Source of the DNA: Stramenopiles sp. TOSAG23-3
Lineage: Eukaryota; Sar
Assembly (NCBI GenBank): GCA_900128585.1
Contig: LT642224.1
Location: 1 to 30,913, forward strand
Reading direction: 5' to 3'
DNA: 30,913 bases
Part shown: positions 1 through 9,105 of the stretch, piece by piece
Numbering within the stretch: position 1 is the stretch's first letter
How the letters are laid out: each line of letters begins with the position of its first letter
Notes under the pieces: generated by a model
Databases searched by the model: none
What the model saw: the letters and a program-made list of their open reading frames with translations, nothing else
What the model was told of the DNA's origin: nothing
Program-made: the position numbers and the translations under genes

Positions 1-291
1 GAAAAGAAGAAAAGAAGAAAAGAAGAAAAGAAGAAAAGAAGAAAAGAAGAAAAGAAGAAAAGAAGAAAAGAAGAAGAAAAAAAGAAGAAAAGAAGAAGAA
101 AAGAAGAAAAGAAGAAGAAAAGAAGAAAAGAAGAAGAAGAAAAAAAGAAGAAAAGAAGAAATAAAACAAGAAATAATAAAAGAAGAAATAAAGAAAGGAA
201 GAAATAATAATAATATGATAATAATAATACGTATAATAAAAGAAGAAATTAAAAAAAAAAGAAGAAGAAGAAGAAGAAGAAGAAGAAGAAG
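1..291. repeat. GAA/GAAAA-rich purine microsatellite
   Basis: The first 160 bases are a nearly pure tandem array with an 8-base unit (AAAAGAAG). It decays into mixed GAA/AAT sequence and ends in a pure GAA triplet run at about 261-291. All purines are on the + strand. It reaches the window edge, so its full length is unknown. It lies upstream of the Dre2 gene. Confidence 0.95.
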
Positions 292-567
292 CTTGATTGA
301 CCAAAATTAAAATTGCAATAGAGCTTGTTGATGAGAGAGAATTGATTGAATAGAAAAATACCTACCTCTTCCTTATATGGAATTAAAGGATTAGGGAAAG
401 AAAATTGAAGGCAGAATAAAGAGAGAGATAACAGGGAAATAATTAAACTTTTTCATTGATTGTAGAATTGTGCAATCTTTCTTTTGGTTTGGAAGGAGGC
501 AAACATACATACACAACGCACGCACACGCACACCCTTCGGTTTTGCAAGTTCGTTTCGTCCTACGTC
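292..567 (+). promoter_or_regulatory. 5' flank of Dre2 gene
   Basis: This AT-rich stretch runs from the GAA array to the first plausible ATG of Dre2. The last 80 bases become C/A-rich (CACACGCACACCC type), as expected of a leader rather than coding sequence. No TATA box or other recognisable promoter element was identified. The assignment is positional. Confidence 0.4.
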
Positions 568-1443
568 ATGTCCGCTATTGCAAACAACGCGGGTGGGTTG
601 GCCTTTTTGAAGGCTTTTGGCAGTGGGAAAGGTAATTTGGCGGGGAATAGGGTGGCACTGTACTGTGGCGACTCGCACGTTTCTGCCGCTGCGGCGGCGC
701 TGGGTGAAGTTGGCCTTGAAGGGTTGTCGGTGGTCGCCCAGTCCGGGCAGCTGGAAGACGAGTGCTTTGACGAGATTATTCTCCCCTACGAGGAAGAGAC
801 GCTGGACGCCCAGCTCCCGAAGATTCTTTCGGCGTTGAAGGCTGGGGGAAAGCTGCGGGTTGGGTTTCCCCAAAGCCTGTCGGCAGTGCCGGACATCTCG
901 TTCAACCTTCTGATGGCAGGGTTTGTAGATACGACGACGGAGGGGAACGTCACCACGACGTCAAAGACGACGTGGAGCTCCAACTCGGTCGCGGACATTA
1001 GTACGAAGGAGGAGACCAAGGCCTCCGCCGACTCTAACTTGAGCGGCGCGAGCACTTGGAGCGTCTTGGTAGAGGAAGGCACCATAGACGACGACGGCCT
1101 CGTCGATGACGACGAGCTGATGGCTGAGGCAACCCCCCTGTCAGACGTTACTGTGGTAGAGAGCGACTGCAGCACCCGGCGACGGGCATGCAAGAACTGC
1201 TCGTGCGGGCGCGCCGAGATGGAGGAGGCGGAGGTGAACGGCACCGCCCGACCGATCATTACGGACGAAGAGTTGCAAAAGTCTATTTCCACCTGCGGCA
1301 ATTGCTACAAAGGCGACGCGTTCCGCTGCTCGGGCTGCCCGTACCTGGGAAAGCCCGCGTTCAGGCCCGACGAAGCCCCCATCTCCAAGGCCTCGGCAGA
1401 GACGGGCGCGGCAATCACCCTGGACATGGAGGATGATTTCTGA
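568..1443 (+). CDS. DRE2: Anamorsin/Dre2 homologue, cytosolic Fe-S cluster assembly factor (CIAPIN1 family)
   Basis: The product is 291 aa. In the family, Dre2/anamorsin takes electrons from the diflavin reductase Tah18/NDOR1 and feeds the cytosolic iron-sulfur assembly machinery. Residues about 1-120 form a methyltransferase-like fold without an obvious SAM motif, followed by an acidic, Ser/Thr-rich linker (about 120-200). The C-terminal CIAPIN1 domain has both cluster motifs: Cys201, 208, 211 and 213 (C-x6-C-x2-C-x-C), and Cys243, 246, 254 and 257 (C-x2-C-x7-C-x2-C). All eight ligands are present. The open frame extends upstream to a TTG at 484, but the His/Thr-rich extension looks like leader, so the ATG at 568 is chosen. 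The gene converges on EIPR1 219 bp downstream. Length is normal for the family. Confidence 0.93.
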   Translation: MSAIANNAGGLAFLKAFGSGKGNLAGNRVALYCGDSHVSAAAAALGEVGLEGLSVVAQSGQLEDECFDEIILPYEEETLDAQLPKILSALKAGGKLRVGFPQSLSAVPDISFNLLMAGFVDTTTEGNVTTTSKTTWSSNSVADISTKEETKASADSNLSGASTWSVLVEEGTIDDDGLVDDDELMAEATPLSDVTVVESDCSTRRRACKNCSCGRAEMEEAEVNGTARPIITDEELQKSISTCGNCYKGDAFRCSGCPYLGKPAFRPDEAPISKASAETGAAITLDMEDDF

Positions 1444-1662
1444 AGGGGCCACCAAGGAAGAGAGAAGGGCGGGAGAGAAGAGATGAAGAGATTAATTCTT
1501 ATACCTTCGTAATTGTTAAAAACCCTGTGCATCCTCTGATTTAGAAACCATAACGTCGTACCGATGGTCCTTTAAAACGTTCATCTTTCCATTTTTTTCA
1601 AACTACACACTCTACCTTTTTTTTTTTATCAAAAACGAAAATGACCTCTTCCCCTCCTCTCT

Positions 1663-2847
1663 CTACAACAAAATCTTGTACTTCTCCGCCGATGGGACAT
1701 GGTTCACCACGAACCTACCGTCGTACGACAACGAGGCAAACACCCAGGCGTCGCATATGCTCCACGCCAGGCCGTACACGCTATCCTCATGCTCATCGAA
1801 CCGCCGGATCACCCCGTCCGCAACGTCTTTCCCATCGCTGTCCTCCCCTTCCAACTCTAACAGCGGCGCGCTGGATATCGACGCCGCCCGCCACAGGCCG
1901 ACGGTGCTGTCGGAACTGCCGCTTAAAACTAACTGGTCGTGGAACGGGTTGAACTTCGCACGGGTGACCCAGTGCGAGTGCCCGGACAACACTTTCATCG
2001 GAGACGCCGTTTTTCGAAAGTCCCAAAACTTTATTTTCCCGTCGTCCCCACAGCTTAGGAAGCAGTACGGTTTGTTCGGGTTGAAGTCAACGTCTCGGGC
2101 GGACAGGCCGTGCGCGTTGGGGATCGAAAACGCGGTCTTCTCGGAGCCGTCGCGGACGTCCCAGCCCACGATGTCAGAATCGATGGCCAAGATGGTGCTG
2201 GACGGGCGGTGGGGGTCCCAGGCGGCGGTGTAGACTATGCACTGGCCGCTACCGCCGCCCTCCCCCCGCCTCGCGTCCCTCCCGGCAACGTCAAACTTCG
2301 ACTTTACCGACGCGGCGCTGCCGCGAACGTCCCAGACGAAGACTTCCTCGCTCGCAGTGGCAGGGCCGGACCACGTCAGCAAGCACTTGGACGCCTCCGT
2401 GCACCCCTCCGCGTCCCAGACGCCGGCGCCGATCGGGGCCTGCGAGCTGTCGCGCAGCGTGACCAACTCCTCCAGGCTTTTGCGCCCTCCTCCGCCACCG
2501 CCACCATCCTTCTCCTCCAAATATTCCGCCGGGTCCGGAAGCCCCCACAGGGTCCCTTTCATGGTAGACCCGGTGTTGTAAGCGGTGAACAGGGTCCTGT
2601 TGTCGCTGGGGCATGGCTGGACGTCCCACAACTCGCTCGGGTGGTTGAACACCTGACGACACTCTACGTTCCCCGTGTCCTCTACGTACTCCAGCACATG
2701 AATCTCGTTCTCCTCCCTGAGCGCCGTCGTCCCTAACATGAACAGGTGGCGCTCCGCAGTCTTCTCTTCCCCGGCTTCATCATTGTACGCAACCAAACAC
2801 CTTGCCTTGAACTTTACGCCGTACGTGGACGCCTGCCCTCCCCACAT
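1663..2847 (-). CDS. EIPR1: EARP/GARP-interacting WD40 protein, EIPR1 (TSSC1) homologue
   Basis: The product is 394 aa and close in length to animal EIPR1/TSSC1. That protein binds the EARP and GARP tethering complexes and aids endosomal recycling and dense-core vesicle sorting. The N-terminus (GVKFKARCLVAY, then a LGT-ALREENEIHVL stretch) and the C-terminus (EHEDSVYGLAW, FASLSYDGRFVVN, KYKILL end) match the family closely. WD40 blades are visible around residues 190-390, for example GHSHWVTRAKFNP and SGSSDSTVGLW. A run of seven glycines at about 115-121 looks like a lineage-specific loop. The frame is open 60 codons further upstream, but that stretch is Lys/Asn- then hydrophobic-rich and unlike the family. 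The ATG at 2847, beginning MWGGQASTYG, is preferred. It shares a divergent gap with the kinase-like gene at 3705. Confidence 0.92.
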   Translation of the reverse strand: MWGGQASTYGVKFKARCLVAYNDEAGEEKTAERHLFMLGTTALREENEIHVLEYVEDTGNVECRQVFNHPSELWDVQPCPSDNRTLFTAYNTGSTMKGTLWGLPDPAEYLEEKDGGGGGGGRKSLEELVTLRDSSQAPIGAGVWDAEGCTEASKCLLTWSGPATASEEVFVWDVRGSAASVKSKFDVAGRDARRGEGGGSGQCIVYTAAWDPHRPSSTILAIDSDIVGWDVRDGSEKTAFSIPNAHGLSARDVDFNPNKPYCFLSCGDDGKIKFWDFRKTASPMKVLSGHSHWVTRAKFNPFHDQLVLSGSSDSTVGLWRAASISSAPLLELEGEDSDGKDVADGVIRRFDEHEDSVYGLAWSICDAWVFASLSYDGRFVVNHVPSAEKYKILL

Positions 2848-3125
2848 TCTGTTGTATGGATACGTGGACAAGACGAGGGGGATGGAGCGATGGGCGAATA
2901 AAGGTTTCGAATATGAAAGAAACGAAAAGGGGTACCAAACCAGGTGGAAATAAATAAAGAGTAATTTATCCTGATCCAACTTCTTTGTTTCGTTTTCGTT
3001 CATCTCCTTCTGTGTTTTATTTTTCATTAAAATAATTAATAAAGATAATAATAATGAATGAATAATCTTCTCATTCCTTCATCAGCACACAGCCACAGGG
3101 TACGTACGGGTACGAAGCGATCTCA

Positions 3126-3304
3126 AAGAAGAAGAAGAAGAAGAAGAAGAAGAAGAAGAAGAAGAAGAAGAAGAAGAAAGAAGAAGAAGAAGAAGAAGAA
3201 AAAAGAAGAAGAGGAAGAAGAAGAAGAAGAAAGAAGAAGAGGAAGAAAAAAGAAGAAGATAAAAGAAGAAGATAAAAGAAGAAGAAAGAGAAGAAGAAGA
3301 AGAA
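3126..3304. repeat. GAA trinucleotide tract
   Basis: About 180 bases of nearly uninterrupted AAG/GAA triplets with a few AAAAGAAG and GAGGAA interruptions, purine-only on the + strand. It creates long spurious open frames of poly-Arg/Lys or poly-Ser/Phe, which were not annotated. Confidence 0.97.
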
Positions 3305-3483
3305 TTTATCGGCAGCACAGAGAAGATATATTTTTTTATATCCTTGTTGTGGTGTGGTGGTGTGAAAATGAAAGAAGAAAAGAACAATCAAAAAAATAGG
3401 ACTAATATAATCTACGACGAGGTACCTTTTTTTTTATATTATTTAAAAAAAATAATTATTTTATTATTAACCGTAGAAGAAGA

Positions 3484-3521
3484 AGACGACTATTATTATT
3501 AAAATTAATTGCTAGTCGTCT
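3484..3521. repeat. Inverted repeat with 9-bp arms
   Basis: The left arm AGACGACTA (3484-3492) is matched exactly by the right arm TAGTCGTCT (3513-3521), with a 20-nt AT-rich spacer. The arm sequence recurs elsewhere between genes (7211, 13779, 19580). The function is unknown; a protein-binding site or a small hairpin are both possible. Confidence 0.7.
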
Positions 3522-3704
3522 ATCTTATTAATTTTCAAAAAAAATGTTGTTCGATCATTAATGTCATATTCAAACCAGCTTTCCCCACCCCGTGCACATA
3601 CCCCTGCTAACTTATTTCTCTTCATAAAATCGACACAACCTCACCACCATCTTTACACAACTGTTTCGTGTCTCTCCCAGCACGCTTTCCGTCCCTTGCC
3701 AAAA

Positions 3705-5114
3705 ATGACCGTGGGAAACTTGTTCGGCGCCCTTTGGTTTGACCCATGGTTCTTGAATCCCATTCGGTTGTGTTTTGTCTTCTTCGTCCGTGTTCCCATG
3801 TTTTTTTGTAGGGTAATTTTTGCAATCCTGTTCCACTTTGTAGAAAAGTCAGGGGCTGGAAAAAGGCTCTTCTATCTTCCGTTCCCACGAGATCGTAGGG
3901 AAGCGGAAGAGAATCCCGAATGGATCGTGCAGTTGGCACGGAAGCACGGCGCCGTCCCGGCTGGTTCGTCCCCCGTAGCGGTACGGTTCCATGATAACGA
4001 TCCCAACATGATGGCTGACCCCGATAAAGTGGACCAAATATTTTTGGTAACCCTAACGTGGGACGCGAAAGGAGACGGGGAGACCGTGTCAGAAACGACC
4101 TTATGCTGCAAGAGTGGGCCCTTGCGTGGGCCTTGGCAAACGAAGCTGGTCCTCTCCGCGCTCGGCTTTGAAAGCAGGGAGGGAGCGTTTTATACGACTT
4201 TGGCACCAAAACTGCGGGCCGGAGGCAGCCCCATCCCACGGTGTTACCATGCGGCGTGCGTTCCTTTGCTGACGCACACATTTCTTTTACTGGAAGGGGT
4301 GACAGGAGCTGTTGCAGTCCGTGAAAGCCAAGTCATCGGTGACCGCAACGGGCAGTACGTAGAAATGTTCCTGAAAGAACTGGGCCGAATCCACAAGTTT
4401 TTCTTGCCGTCTGCGCCCAGCTACCTTGCCAAGTCGTTGAACGGGCCCATTCTCTCCATCGTCATTCGATCGACTGGCGCGTTGAAAGAGCACAGGGGAC
4501 TTCTGGACGCGGCTTTGAATTTTGTGAAAGAAAAGTGCCCACAGTCTCTGGTCCACGGCGACGCAAGGCTTGGAAACGCCCTGTTTCGAAACGGGGAGTG
4601 CACCATCGTTGATTGGGAGTGTGCTCAAAATGGGACTCCAGTGTTCGACGTGCTGTACTGCATTTGGTTGGGCATTGACTCCTCGGAATCATCGGCCCTC
4701 CTGAGCCCTCGGGATTGGAAGTACATAAAGGTTTGGCAAGAAGAGACGTTTGGAGATGGTGGTATGGACAATAGGAAGTTCGCACCACTGCACCAGCAGA
4801 TCGTGGTGGTGAGTCTCTTGCTCTGGGCGTACACCGTTTACATTGGGAACGCAGGCTTTTCCCAGGTATGGCGTGACGGGAACAATGCGGAAGATTTGAT
4901 CGCATGGAACAGAAGAATTAGGAAAAGGGTGGAAACGTTTTCGGGCAGTGACACTGCCAAGGCGACCTTGGTGGAGTGCCTTACGGAGTACCTGCCGAGC
5001 CCTGTAACGAAAAGCTGCAGGACGCAGGTCCAAAACTTCGTCGACAGCACTATCTTGAGAAAGGTCTGGACAGAAGAAGAAGACCCCTGCGGCAGCCGAA
5101 CCAAGGAGCGCTGA
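3705..5114 (+). CDS. APH/ecdysteroid-kinase-like phosphotransferase with N-terminal membrane segment
   Basis: The product is 469 aa and resembles the aminoglycoside-phosphotransferase/choline-kinase fold, closest in look to the EcKinase/DUF1679 branch. The catalytic loop HGDARLGN is at about residues 284-291, followed by the metal-binding IVDWE (301-305). A Glu in SREGAFY (about 159) sits where the helix-C glutamate belongs. Residues about 18-46 are strongly hydrophobic and probably anchor it in a membrane. Family members phosphorylate small hydroxylated molecules on ATP; the substrate here cannot be inferred. The start at 3705 has a good context (AAAAATGACC). The in-frame ATG at 3561 would add 48 residues of low-complexity sequence and is less likely. 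It converges on homoserine dehydrogenase. Confidence 0.8.
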   Translation: MTVGNLFGALWFDPWFLNPIRLCFVFFVRVPMFFCRVIFAILFHFVEKSGAGKRLFYLPFPRDRREAEENPEWIVQLARKHGAVPAGSSPVAVRFHDNDPNMMADPDKVDQIFLVTLTWDAKGDGETVSETTLCCKSGPLRGPWQTKLVLSALGFESREGAFYTTLAPKLRAGGSPIPRCYHAACVPLLTHTFLLLEGVTGAVAVRESQVIGDRNGQYVEMFLKELGRIHKFFLPSAPSYLAKSLNGPILSIVIRSTGALKEHRGLLDAALNFVKEKCPQSLVHGDARLGNALFRNGECTIVDWECAQNGTPVFDVLYCIWLGIDSSESSALLSPRDWKYIKVWQEETFGDGGMDNRKFAPLHQQIVVVSLLLWAYTVYIGNAGFSQVWRDGNNAEDLIAWNRRIRKRVETFSGSDTAKATLVECLTEYLPSPVTKSCRTQVQNFVDSTILRKVWTEEEDPCGSRTKER

Positions 5115-5577
5115 GGTTCAAAACTTAGAACGTATGGTACTGTGATTTAGATAATGTTGTACGTTTTTTTTTCAAAACGAAAAATTGGCTGTTATTGATC
5201 GTATTAAAACATACTAATATATAACATTTTAAGACTTTATGAGTAATTGACTTTTGTTTTTTGTTTGAATTTTCTTACTTTTAAATTTTACATTAATTTT
5301 AATTATCTATTGGAATCTTGACCAGAACTTGGGGAGGATCTGCAATAGGAGGAGATATTGTTCTTGAACTGACACCTTCTTTTTTCTTGTTTTTAATTAT
5401 TAACAGCCAATTTTCTTGCTTTTTAATTATGATATGATACTTAGAGTCTTAAAACAATACTATATAATTTGTTTTTTTGATATGATACTTAAATAAGAGT
5501 CAATTTTCTTATTTTTAAATTTTAAACTCTTAATAGAGGGGTACATTTCATTAAAAATATTGAATTGTATATTGAAA
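5115..5577. other. Convergent AT-rich gap with short internal repeats
   Basis: This 463-bp gap is between the 3' ends of the APH-like and homoserine dehydrogenase genes. It carries an inverted pair built on AATTGGCTGTTA (5183) and TAACAGCCAATT (5401), a direct repeat GATATGATACTTA (5431 and 5479), and three variants of ATTTTCTTNYTTTT (about 5269, 5410, 5503). No gene is seen. It holds the two transcripts' 3' ends and possibly a decayed repeat element. Confidence 0.6.
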
Positions 5578-6876
5578 TCACAGAAACGGCAAGGCGAGCG
5601 GTCGTTCCAGGCACCATTCGTTCTCTTTCAAAACATCGCACACATTCTGAACTTTTGAGGCCGTTGTTTCGTCCGTCGTCACCACAAACGGCAAGCTTTC
5701 ACGGTTCTCTATCGGTGTTTGGAGAACTGCGTTTATGGAGACACCGTGCTGTTCGCAGACGGTCCCGACCGTTTTTATAATACCAGTACAATCACAAACA
5801 TTTATTCGAATGTAAAATCTTCCTAGGAAATCCTTTTCGTACACGCCTTTCTTCTTCACGGGAAAAGGCTCTGACATCCGCCCCAGCGCCACTTCCAGCA
5901 TGTCGGCGACCACGGAATTTGCTGTCGGAAAGCGGCCAGCACCAGAACCGACGAAGGAGCTGACGTTCAGGCTTTTGCTTCGAACTTCAACGATGTTGGT
6001 AGACCCGTTCGTGGAGGCTATGATGTTCGTGTTGGGGACCAGAACGGGGGAGACGAAGGCGCGAACGATCCCAGATGACGACTGCTTGCAGACGCCCAGC
6101 AGTTTGATCGTGCACCGCAACAGTTTGGCGTACGCCAAGTCGTCAGAGGTCAAGCCAGAAATCCCCGTGCAGGAAATGTCTTCCCCCTTCAAGGCCACGC
6201 CAAGGCCCAGGCGGCACAATATAGACGTTTTGGACCTGGCATCGTGACCTTCTACATCCGCCGTTGGGTCGGCTTCGGCAAAGCCTAGCTGCTGGGCTTC
6301 CTTCAGGGCCTCTTCGTACGAGCAACCGCTAGAGTTCATTTTGCTCAACATGTAATTAGTAGTACCATTCAGAATTCCCGAGATTTGGGTCACCTCGTCG
6401 ACGCTAACAATGTCCCGCTGGAGGGATTTTACAATCGGAATGCCGCCTCCGACGGACGCCTCGTAGCCAAAGTATACGTTGTCCGCAACCCCTTTCAGCG
6501 TTTTCTCCAGCTCGGGCATGAACTTCGAAATCAACGCCTTGTTCGCGGTCACCACGGATTTTCCCGCCTCCAGGGCCCCGAACACGACCGTTCGCGCGTC
6601 GGTGACGCCTCCCATCACCTCAACGACGAGGTCTACCAAAGGGTCAGAGAGGACATCGTCCAAGCTCGACGTAAACACCGCGCCCTTGGGAAGTTTGTAG
6701 TCGCGCTTTTTGTTGACATTATTTACGAGAATCTTCCTGATGCAGAATTCTATCCCTAATGACGAAAAATAATCCGTGCGCGCTTTCAAAATTTCCACGA
6801 CGCCGCCCCCAACGACGCCACAACCGGCAAGTGCGACGTTCACCACCCTTTTCGGTGCTTGGACAATTGAGGTCAT
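5578..6876 (-). CDS. Homoserine dehydrogenase, monofunctional with C-terminal ACT domain
   Basis: The product is 432 aa. It reduces aspartate semialdehyde to homoserine with NAD(P)H, the branch point to threonine, methionine and isoleucine. The nucleotide-binding loop GCGVVGGG is at residues 18-25, and the TANKALIS segment at 111-118. The substrate signature GILNGTTNYML (167-177) is followed by EADPTADVEGHDARSK (201-216), which supplies the catalytic Asp and Lys. GSGAGRFPTA is at 311-320. Residues about 353-425 form an ACT regulatory domain, suggesting amino-acid feedback. This monofunctional HSD-ACT layout is bacterial in type; plants use an aspartokinase fusion and the yeast enzyme lacks ACT. 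No obvious transit peptide precedes the Rossmann fold, so a cytosolic location is inferred. Confidence 0.96.
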   Translation of the reverse strand: MTSIVQAPKRVVNVALAGCGVVGGGVVEILKARTDYFSSLGIEFCIRKILVNNVNKKRDYKLPKGAVFTSSLDDVLSDPLVDLVVEVMGGVTDARTVVFGALEAGKSVVTANKALISKFMPELEKTLKGVADNVYFGYEASVGGGIPIVKSLQRDIVSVDEVTQISGILNGTTNYMLSKMNSSGCSYEEALKEAQQLGFAEADPTADVEGHDARSKTSILCRLGLGVALKGEDISCTGISGLTSDDLAYAKLLRCTIKLLGVCKQSSSGIVRAFVSPVLVPNTNIIASTNGSTNIVEVRSKSLNVSSFVGSGAGRFPTANSVVADMLEVALGRMSEPFPVKKKGVYEKDFLGRFYIRINVCDCTGIIKTVGTVCEQHGVSINAVLQTPIENRESLPFVVTTDETTASKVQNVCDVLKENEWCLERPLALPFL

Positions 6877-7590
6877 CGGCGTTTCTTTGAAAGTACAGGG
6901 TTGGGTCTCAGAGTGTGTTGTTACTACTTACTGAAACTTCTTTTTCCGCGACGACCTTTCTATTAATCTTCCTTTGTTGCTTCTCCGACTTGTCTTGAAT
7001 TATCGCAATACCAGAATTGCAGTACCGGTAGTGAGATAGAACGACGACTATCTTCTGCAGATATTATTTTTTGTTAATTTTGTTGGTGGTAATTTCTACT
7101 ATTTTTTCCTTTTGTTGTTGGTGGGTGTAGTAGTGTTTGTATTTTGTATTTTTTAAGTTTTGTTTTTTTTGATTTTTTTTGATTTACATTAGTCTATTTT
7201 TTTTCTTACTAGACGACTATATGATAATTAGTTGTACTTATTAAAGGCATCATCATGTGATGACGCGCCGTAATTCGAGTCTGTTCTTTAGTACAGTACC
7301 ATATTTATATAGGTATAAAATATAGAATTACAGGTACATATTTTTGTATCATATTAATGTAATAAAAATAGGAGGAGAGAAGCAGGTACCGGTAGGTACC
7401 CGTACAGAGACAGAAGAACAGAGAAACAAAAAAGAAGAAGAAGAAGAATTTGCTTCTTGGAAGCGACAAAAAAAACAACGACGAACGAGCCGGAAACGAA
7501 GACAAATGAGTCGAGTATATTATTATTATTATATATCTTGTAAATCTTTATTTTTTTGGCTTTAATTTTAATTTATCAATTCCCATCTCT
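6877..7590 (-). promoter_or_regulatory. Gap upstream of homoserine dehydrogenase
   Basis: This 714-bp gap between two tandem minus-strand genes holds the homoserine dehydrogenase promoter (right of 6876) and the transporter's 3' end (left of 7591). It is T-rich at 7060-7205. It includes GACGACTA motifs (7043 and 7211), a GTACCGGTA-type patch (7384-7405), and a short GAA run (about 7430-7448). No gene is supported. Confidence 0.45.
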
Positions 7591-9105
7591 TTACTCATCG
7601 CTGGTACGAACCGTCATCTGTACCTTTTTCATGTCTTCCAATCCTTTCTTTACCGATACCAAATATTCATCCCGCAATGAAAAATAGTTCCATATTATGT
7701 ACTGCAAAATGGAGCATACAAAGGGAGCGCCAAACGTCAAATTAAAGATAGCCTCCCGAAGTTCGGGGCTCACAGGCTCATCCTCGGACACGTTTTGCAG
7801 GCCGTGAGTGTTCAGCAGGAACACTCCGAGTACAGGGGCCAGTGATTGCGATGGCTTCACGATCAATGCATGGACCCCGTGTACTGATGTAGCCACGCTT
7901 TCTTTTCGCCGGTGCTTTAGCCTGTCCTCATCAATGACGTCGGCCATTACTAGATCGTAAAAACCCCAAACCCTAAACAGAAACATTTGCAGTACTAGCA
8001 AAATCCCCCAGACATAGTAACCTTTAGAGCCAACCATCAATGCCAGTATACCTACACCAATGAGCAGAGCTTTCACCCATTTTATCATGTAATACAGGCC
8101 CAACTTATCCGCAAAAGGGGCCAATACTTGCACGCCCACTTTTGGAAGGTACAGACACATGGTTGTAACAACGTAGTAAAATTCAGATGGCATTTCTGTT
8201 TTCATCAAAAGTTTGTTACAGAACACAAAGAACGAGCTGGACAAGGAAACGTTGAAGTTCATCATCCAATTCATTGAGACGTACAAGACGAAGTTCTTTT
8301 GCTGGAATAACTGTTTCGCAAAAATCCACCATTCTCCAAACTCTTGGGTCCATGTATTCGCTTGGGACTGTTCTTTCCTGTACTTGCTTGGTGTTGTTTT
8401 GCTTGGCCCCCTTGCAATTTCCTTCGTAGGGAAATCCAACGGTTCGCAATCGTCGGTTTTTACAGGGAGATAGGAAACTGTCTTTGGCATCAACATCATC
8501 TTTCCACTCATGTACCATGCCAACGCTGCCAGGGAGGACATCACCCAGCAAATTTTCCGGAATGGCCCCAAATTGTCTTCGTCAAAGAAATAGTATCCCA
8601 GTAAAGCGAGGGAACTGCCCAACAGCTCGAACCACGCAGAGAACGTGTTCAACTGGTTCCTCGCCTTCGAATCAGTACATAAATCTGCGAGCAAAGCGCA
8701 CTTCACGATCAGCACGTACGTCAAAAACCCATCGTAACAAAACATTGTGAACAAAAAATGGGAGAATGCCAAGTAGGAATCGCCGTCGTACGACCATGGG
8801 TACCAAGTAAGCATGAAGCACAAGCACCAGGCTGGCCCCCCAATGTAAATGACCGGTAGTCTTCGATTCGACTTGTTGGCTGTCCTATCTAGGAGCCACC
8901 CAAAGGCGGGGTCGTTCACAGCATTCCACAGCCCGTATAGAATATGCCCCGTGTAAAAGTACGACGGGCGCAATTTGACAACGTTTGTAAACAGTATTAC
9001 GTTAAAAAGACCAAACAACGTTCCCAAAATGGCAGACGCAAACCCACCTAACCCAAACGCCAGATTCAAACGGTTTCGTGCAATAAAAACCCTCGCAGTA
9101 TCCAT
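7591..9105 (-). CDS. MFS transporter of the TMEM180/MFSD13A type (GPH-like MFS_2 superfamily)
   Basis: The product is 504 aa with about 11-12 hydrophobic segments. LYGLWNAVNDPAFGWLLDR (about 56-74) is the family's WN-NDP-FG-L-D signature after the second membrane helix. Residues about 388-430 (MADVIDEDRLKHRRK, then KPSQSLAPVLGVFLL) closely resemble the TMEM180 stretch that ends in a KPGQ-APLLG motif. A hydrophilic central loop lies at about 205-255. GPH-type MFS members cotransport sugars, lipids or other small molecules with a cation; the TMEM180 substrate is not established to my knowledge. The ATG at 9105 gives a sensible N-terminus. It shares a divergent gap with the CD36-like gene. Confidence 0.85.
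   Translation of the reverse strand: MDTARVFIARNRLNLAFGLGGFASAILGTLFGLFNVILFTNVVKLRPSYFYTGHILYGLWNAVNDPAFGWLLDRTANKSNRRLPVIYIGGPAWCLCFMLTWYPWSYDGDSYLAFSHFLFTMFCYDGFLTYVLIVKCALLADLCTDSKARNQLNTFSAWFELLGSSLALLGYYFFDEDNLGPFRKICWVMSSLAALAWYMSGKMMLMPKTVSYLPVKTDDCEPLDFPTKEIARGPSKTTPSKYRKEQSQANTWTQEFGEWWIFAKQLFQQKNFVLYVSMNWMMNFNVSLSSSFFVFCNKLLMKTEMPSEFYYVVTTMCLYLPKVGVQVLAPFADKLGLYYMIKWVKALLIGVGILALMVGSKGYYVWGILLVLQMFLFRVWGFYDLVMADVIDEDRLKHRRKESVATSVHGVHALIVKPSQSLAPVLGVFLLNTHGLQNVSEDEPVSPELREAIFNLTFGAPFVCSILQYIIWNYFSLRDEYLVSVKKGLEDMKKVQMTVRTSDE

Larger units (their letters stand above)
2848..3704. promoter_or_regulatory. Divergent promoter gap between EIPR1 and the APH-like gene
   Basis: This 857-bp AT-rich gap lies between two divergent genes, so it must hold both promoters. 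It contains a long GAA tract (3126-3304), an inverted repeat (3484-3521), and a GTAC-rich patch near 3096-3115. The frame of the APH-like gene is open back to an ATG at 3561, so part of the right end could be coding. No TATA box was recognised. Confidence 0.55.

Noticed and set aside
484-567. Upstream 28-residue extension of Dre2 starting at TTG
   Set aside because: Non-ATG start and CA-repeat-derived His/Thr-rich sequence; the ATG at 568 matches family length.
2110-2736. 208-aa plus-strand frame opposite EIPR1
   Set aside because: Antisense shadow of a well-supported WD40 gene, with Arg/Pro/Ala bias from high GC.
2848-3027. 60-residue N-terminal extension of EIPR1
   Set aside because: It has an ATG at 3027, but the sequence is Lys/Asn-rich then aromatic and precedes the well-matched family start at 2847; treated as leader.
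3058-3399. Open frames across the GAA tract (poly-Arg/Lys one way, poly-Ser/Phe the other)
   Set aside because: Created entirely by the trinucleotide repeat; no non-repetitive coding signal.
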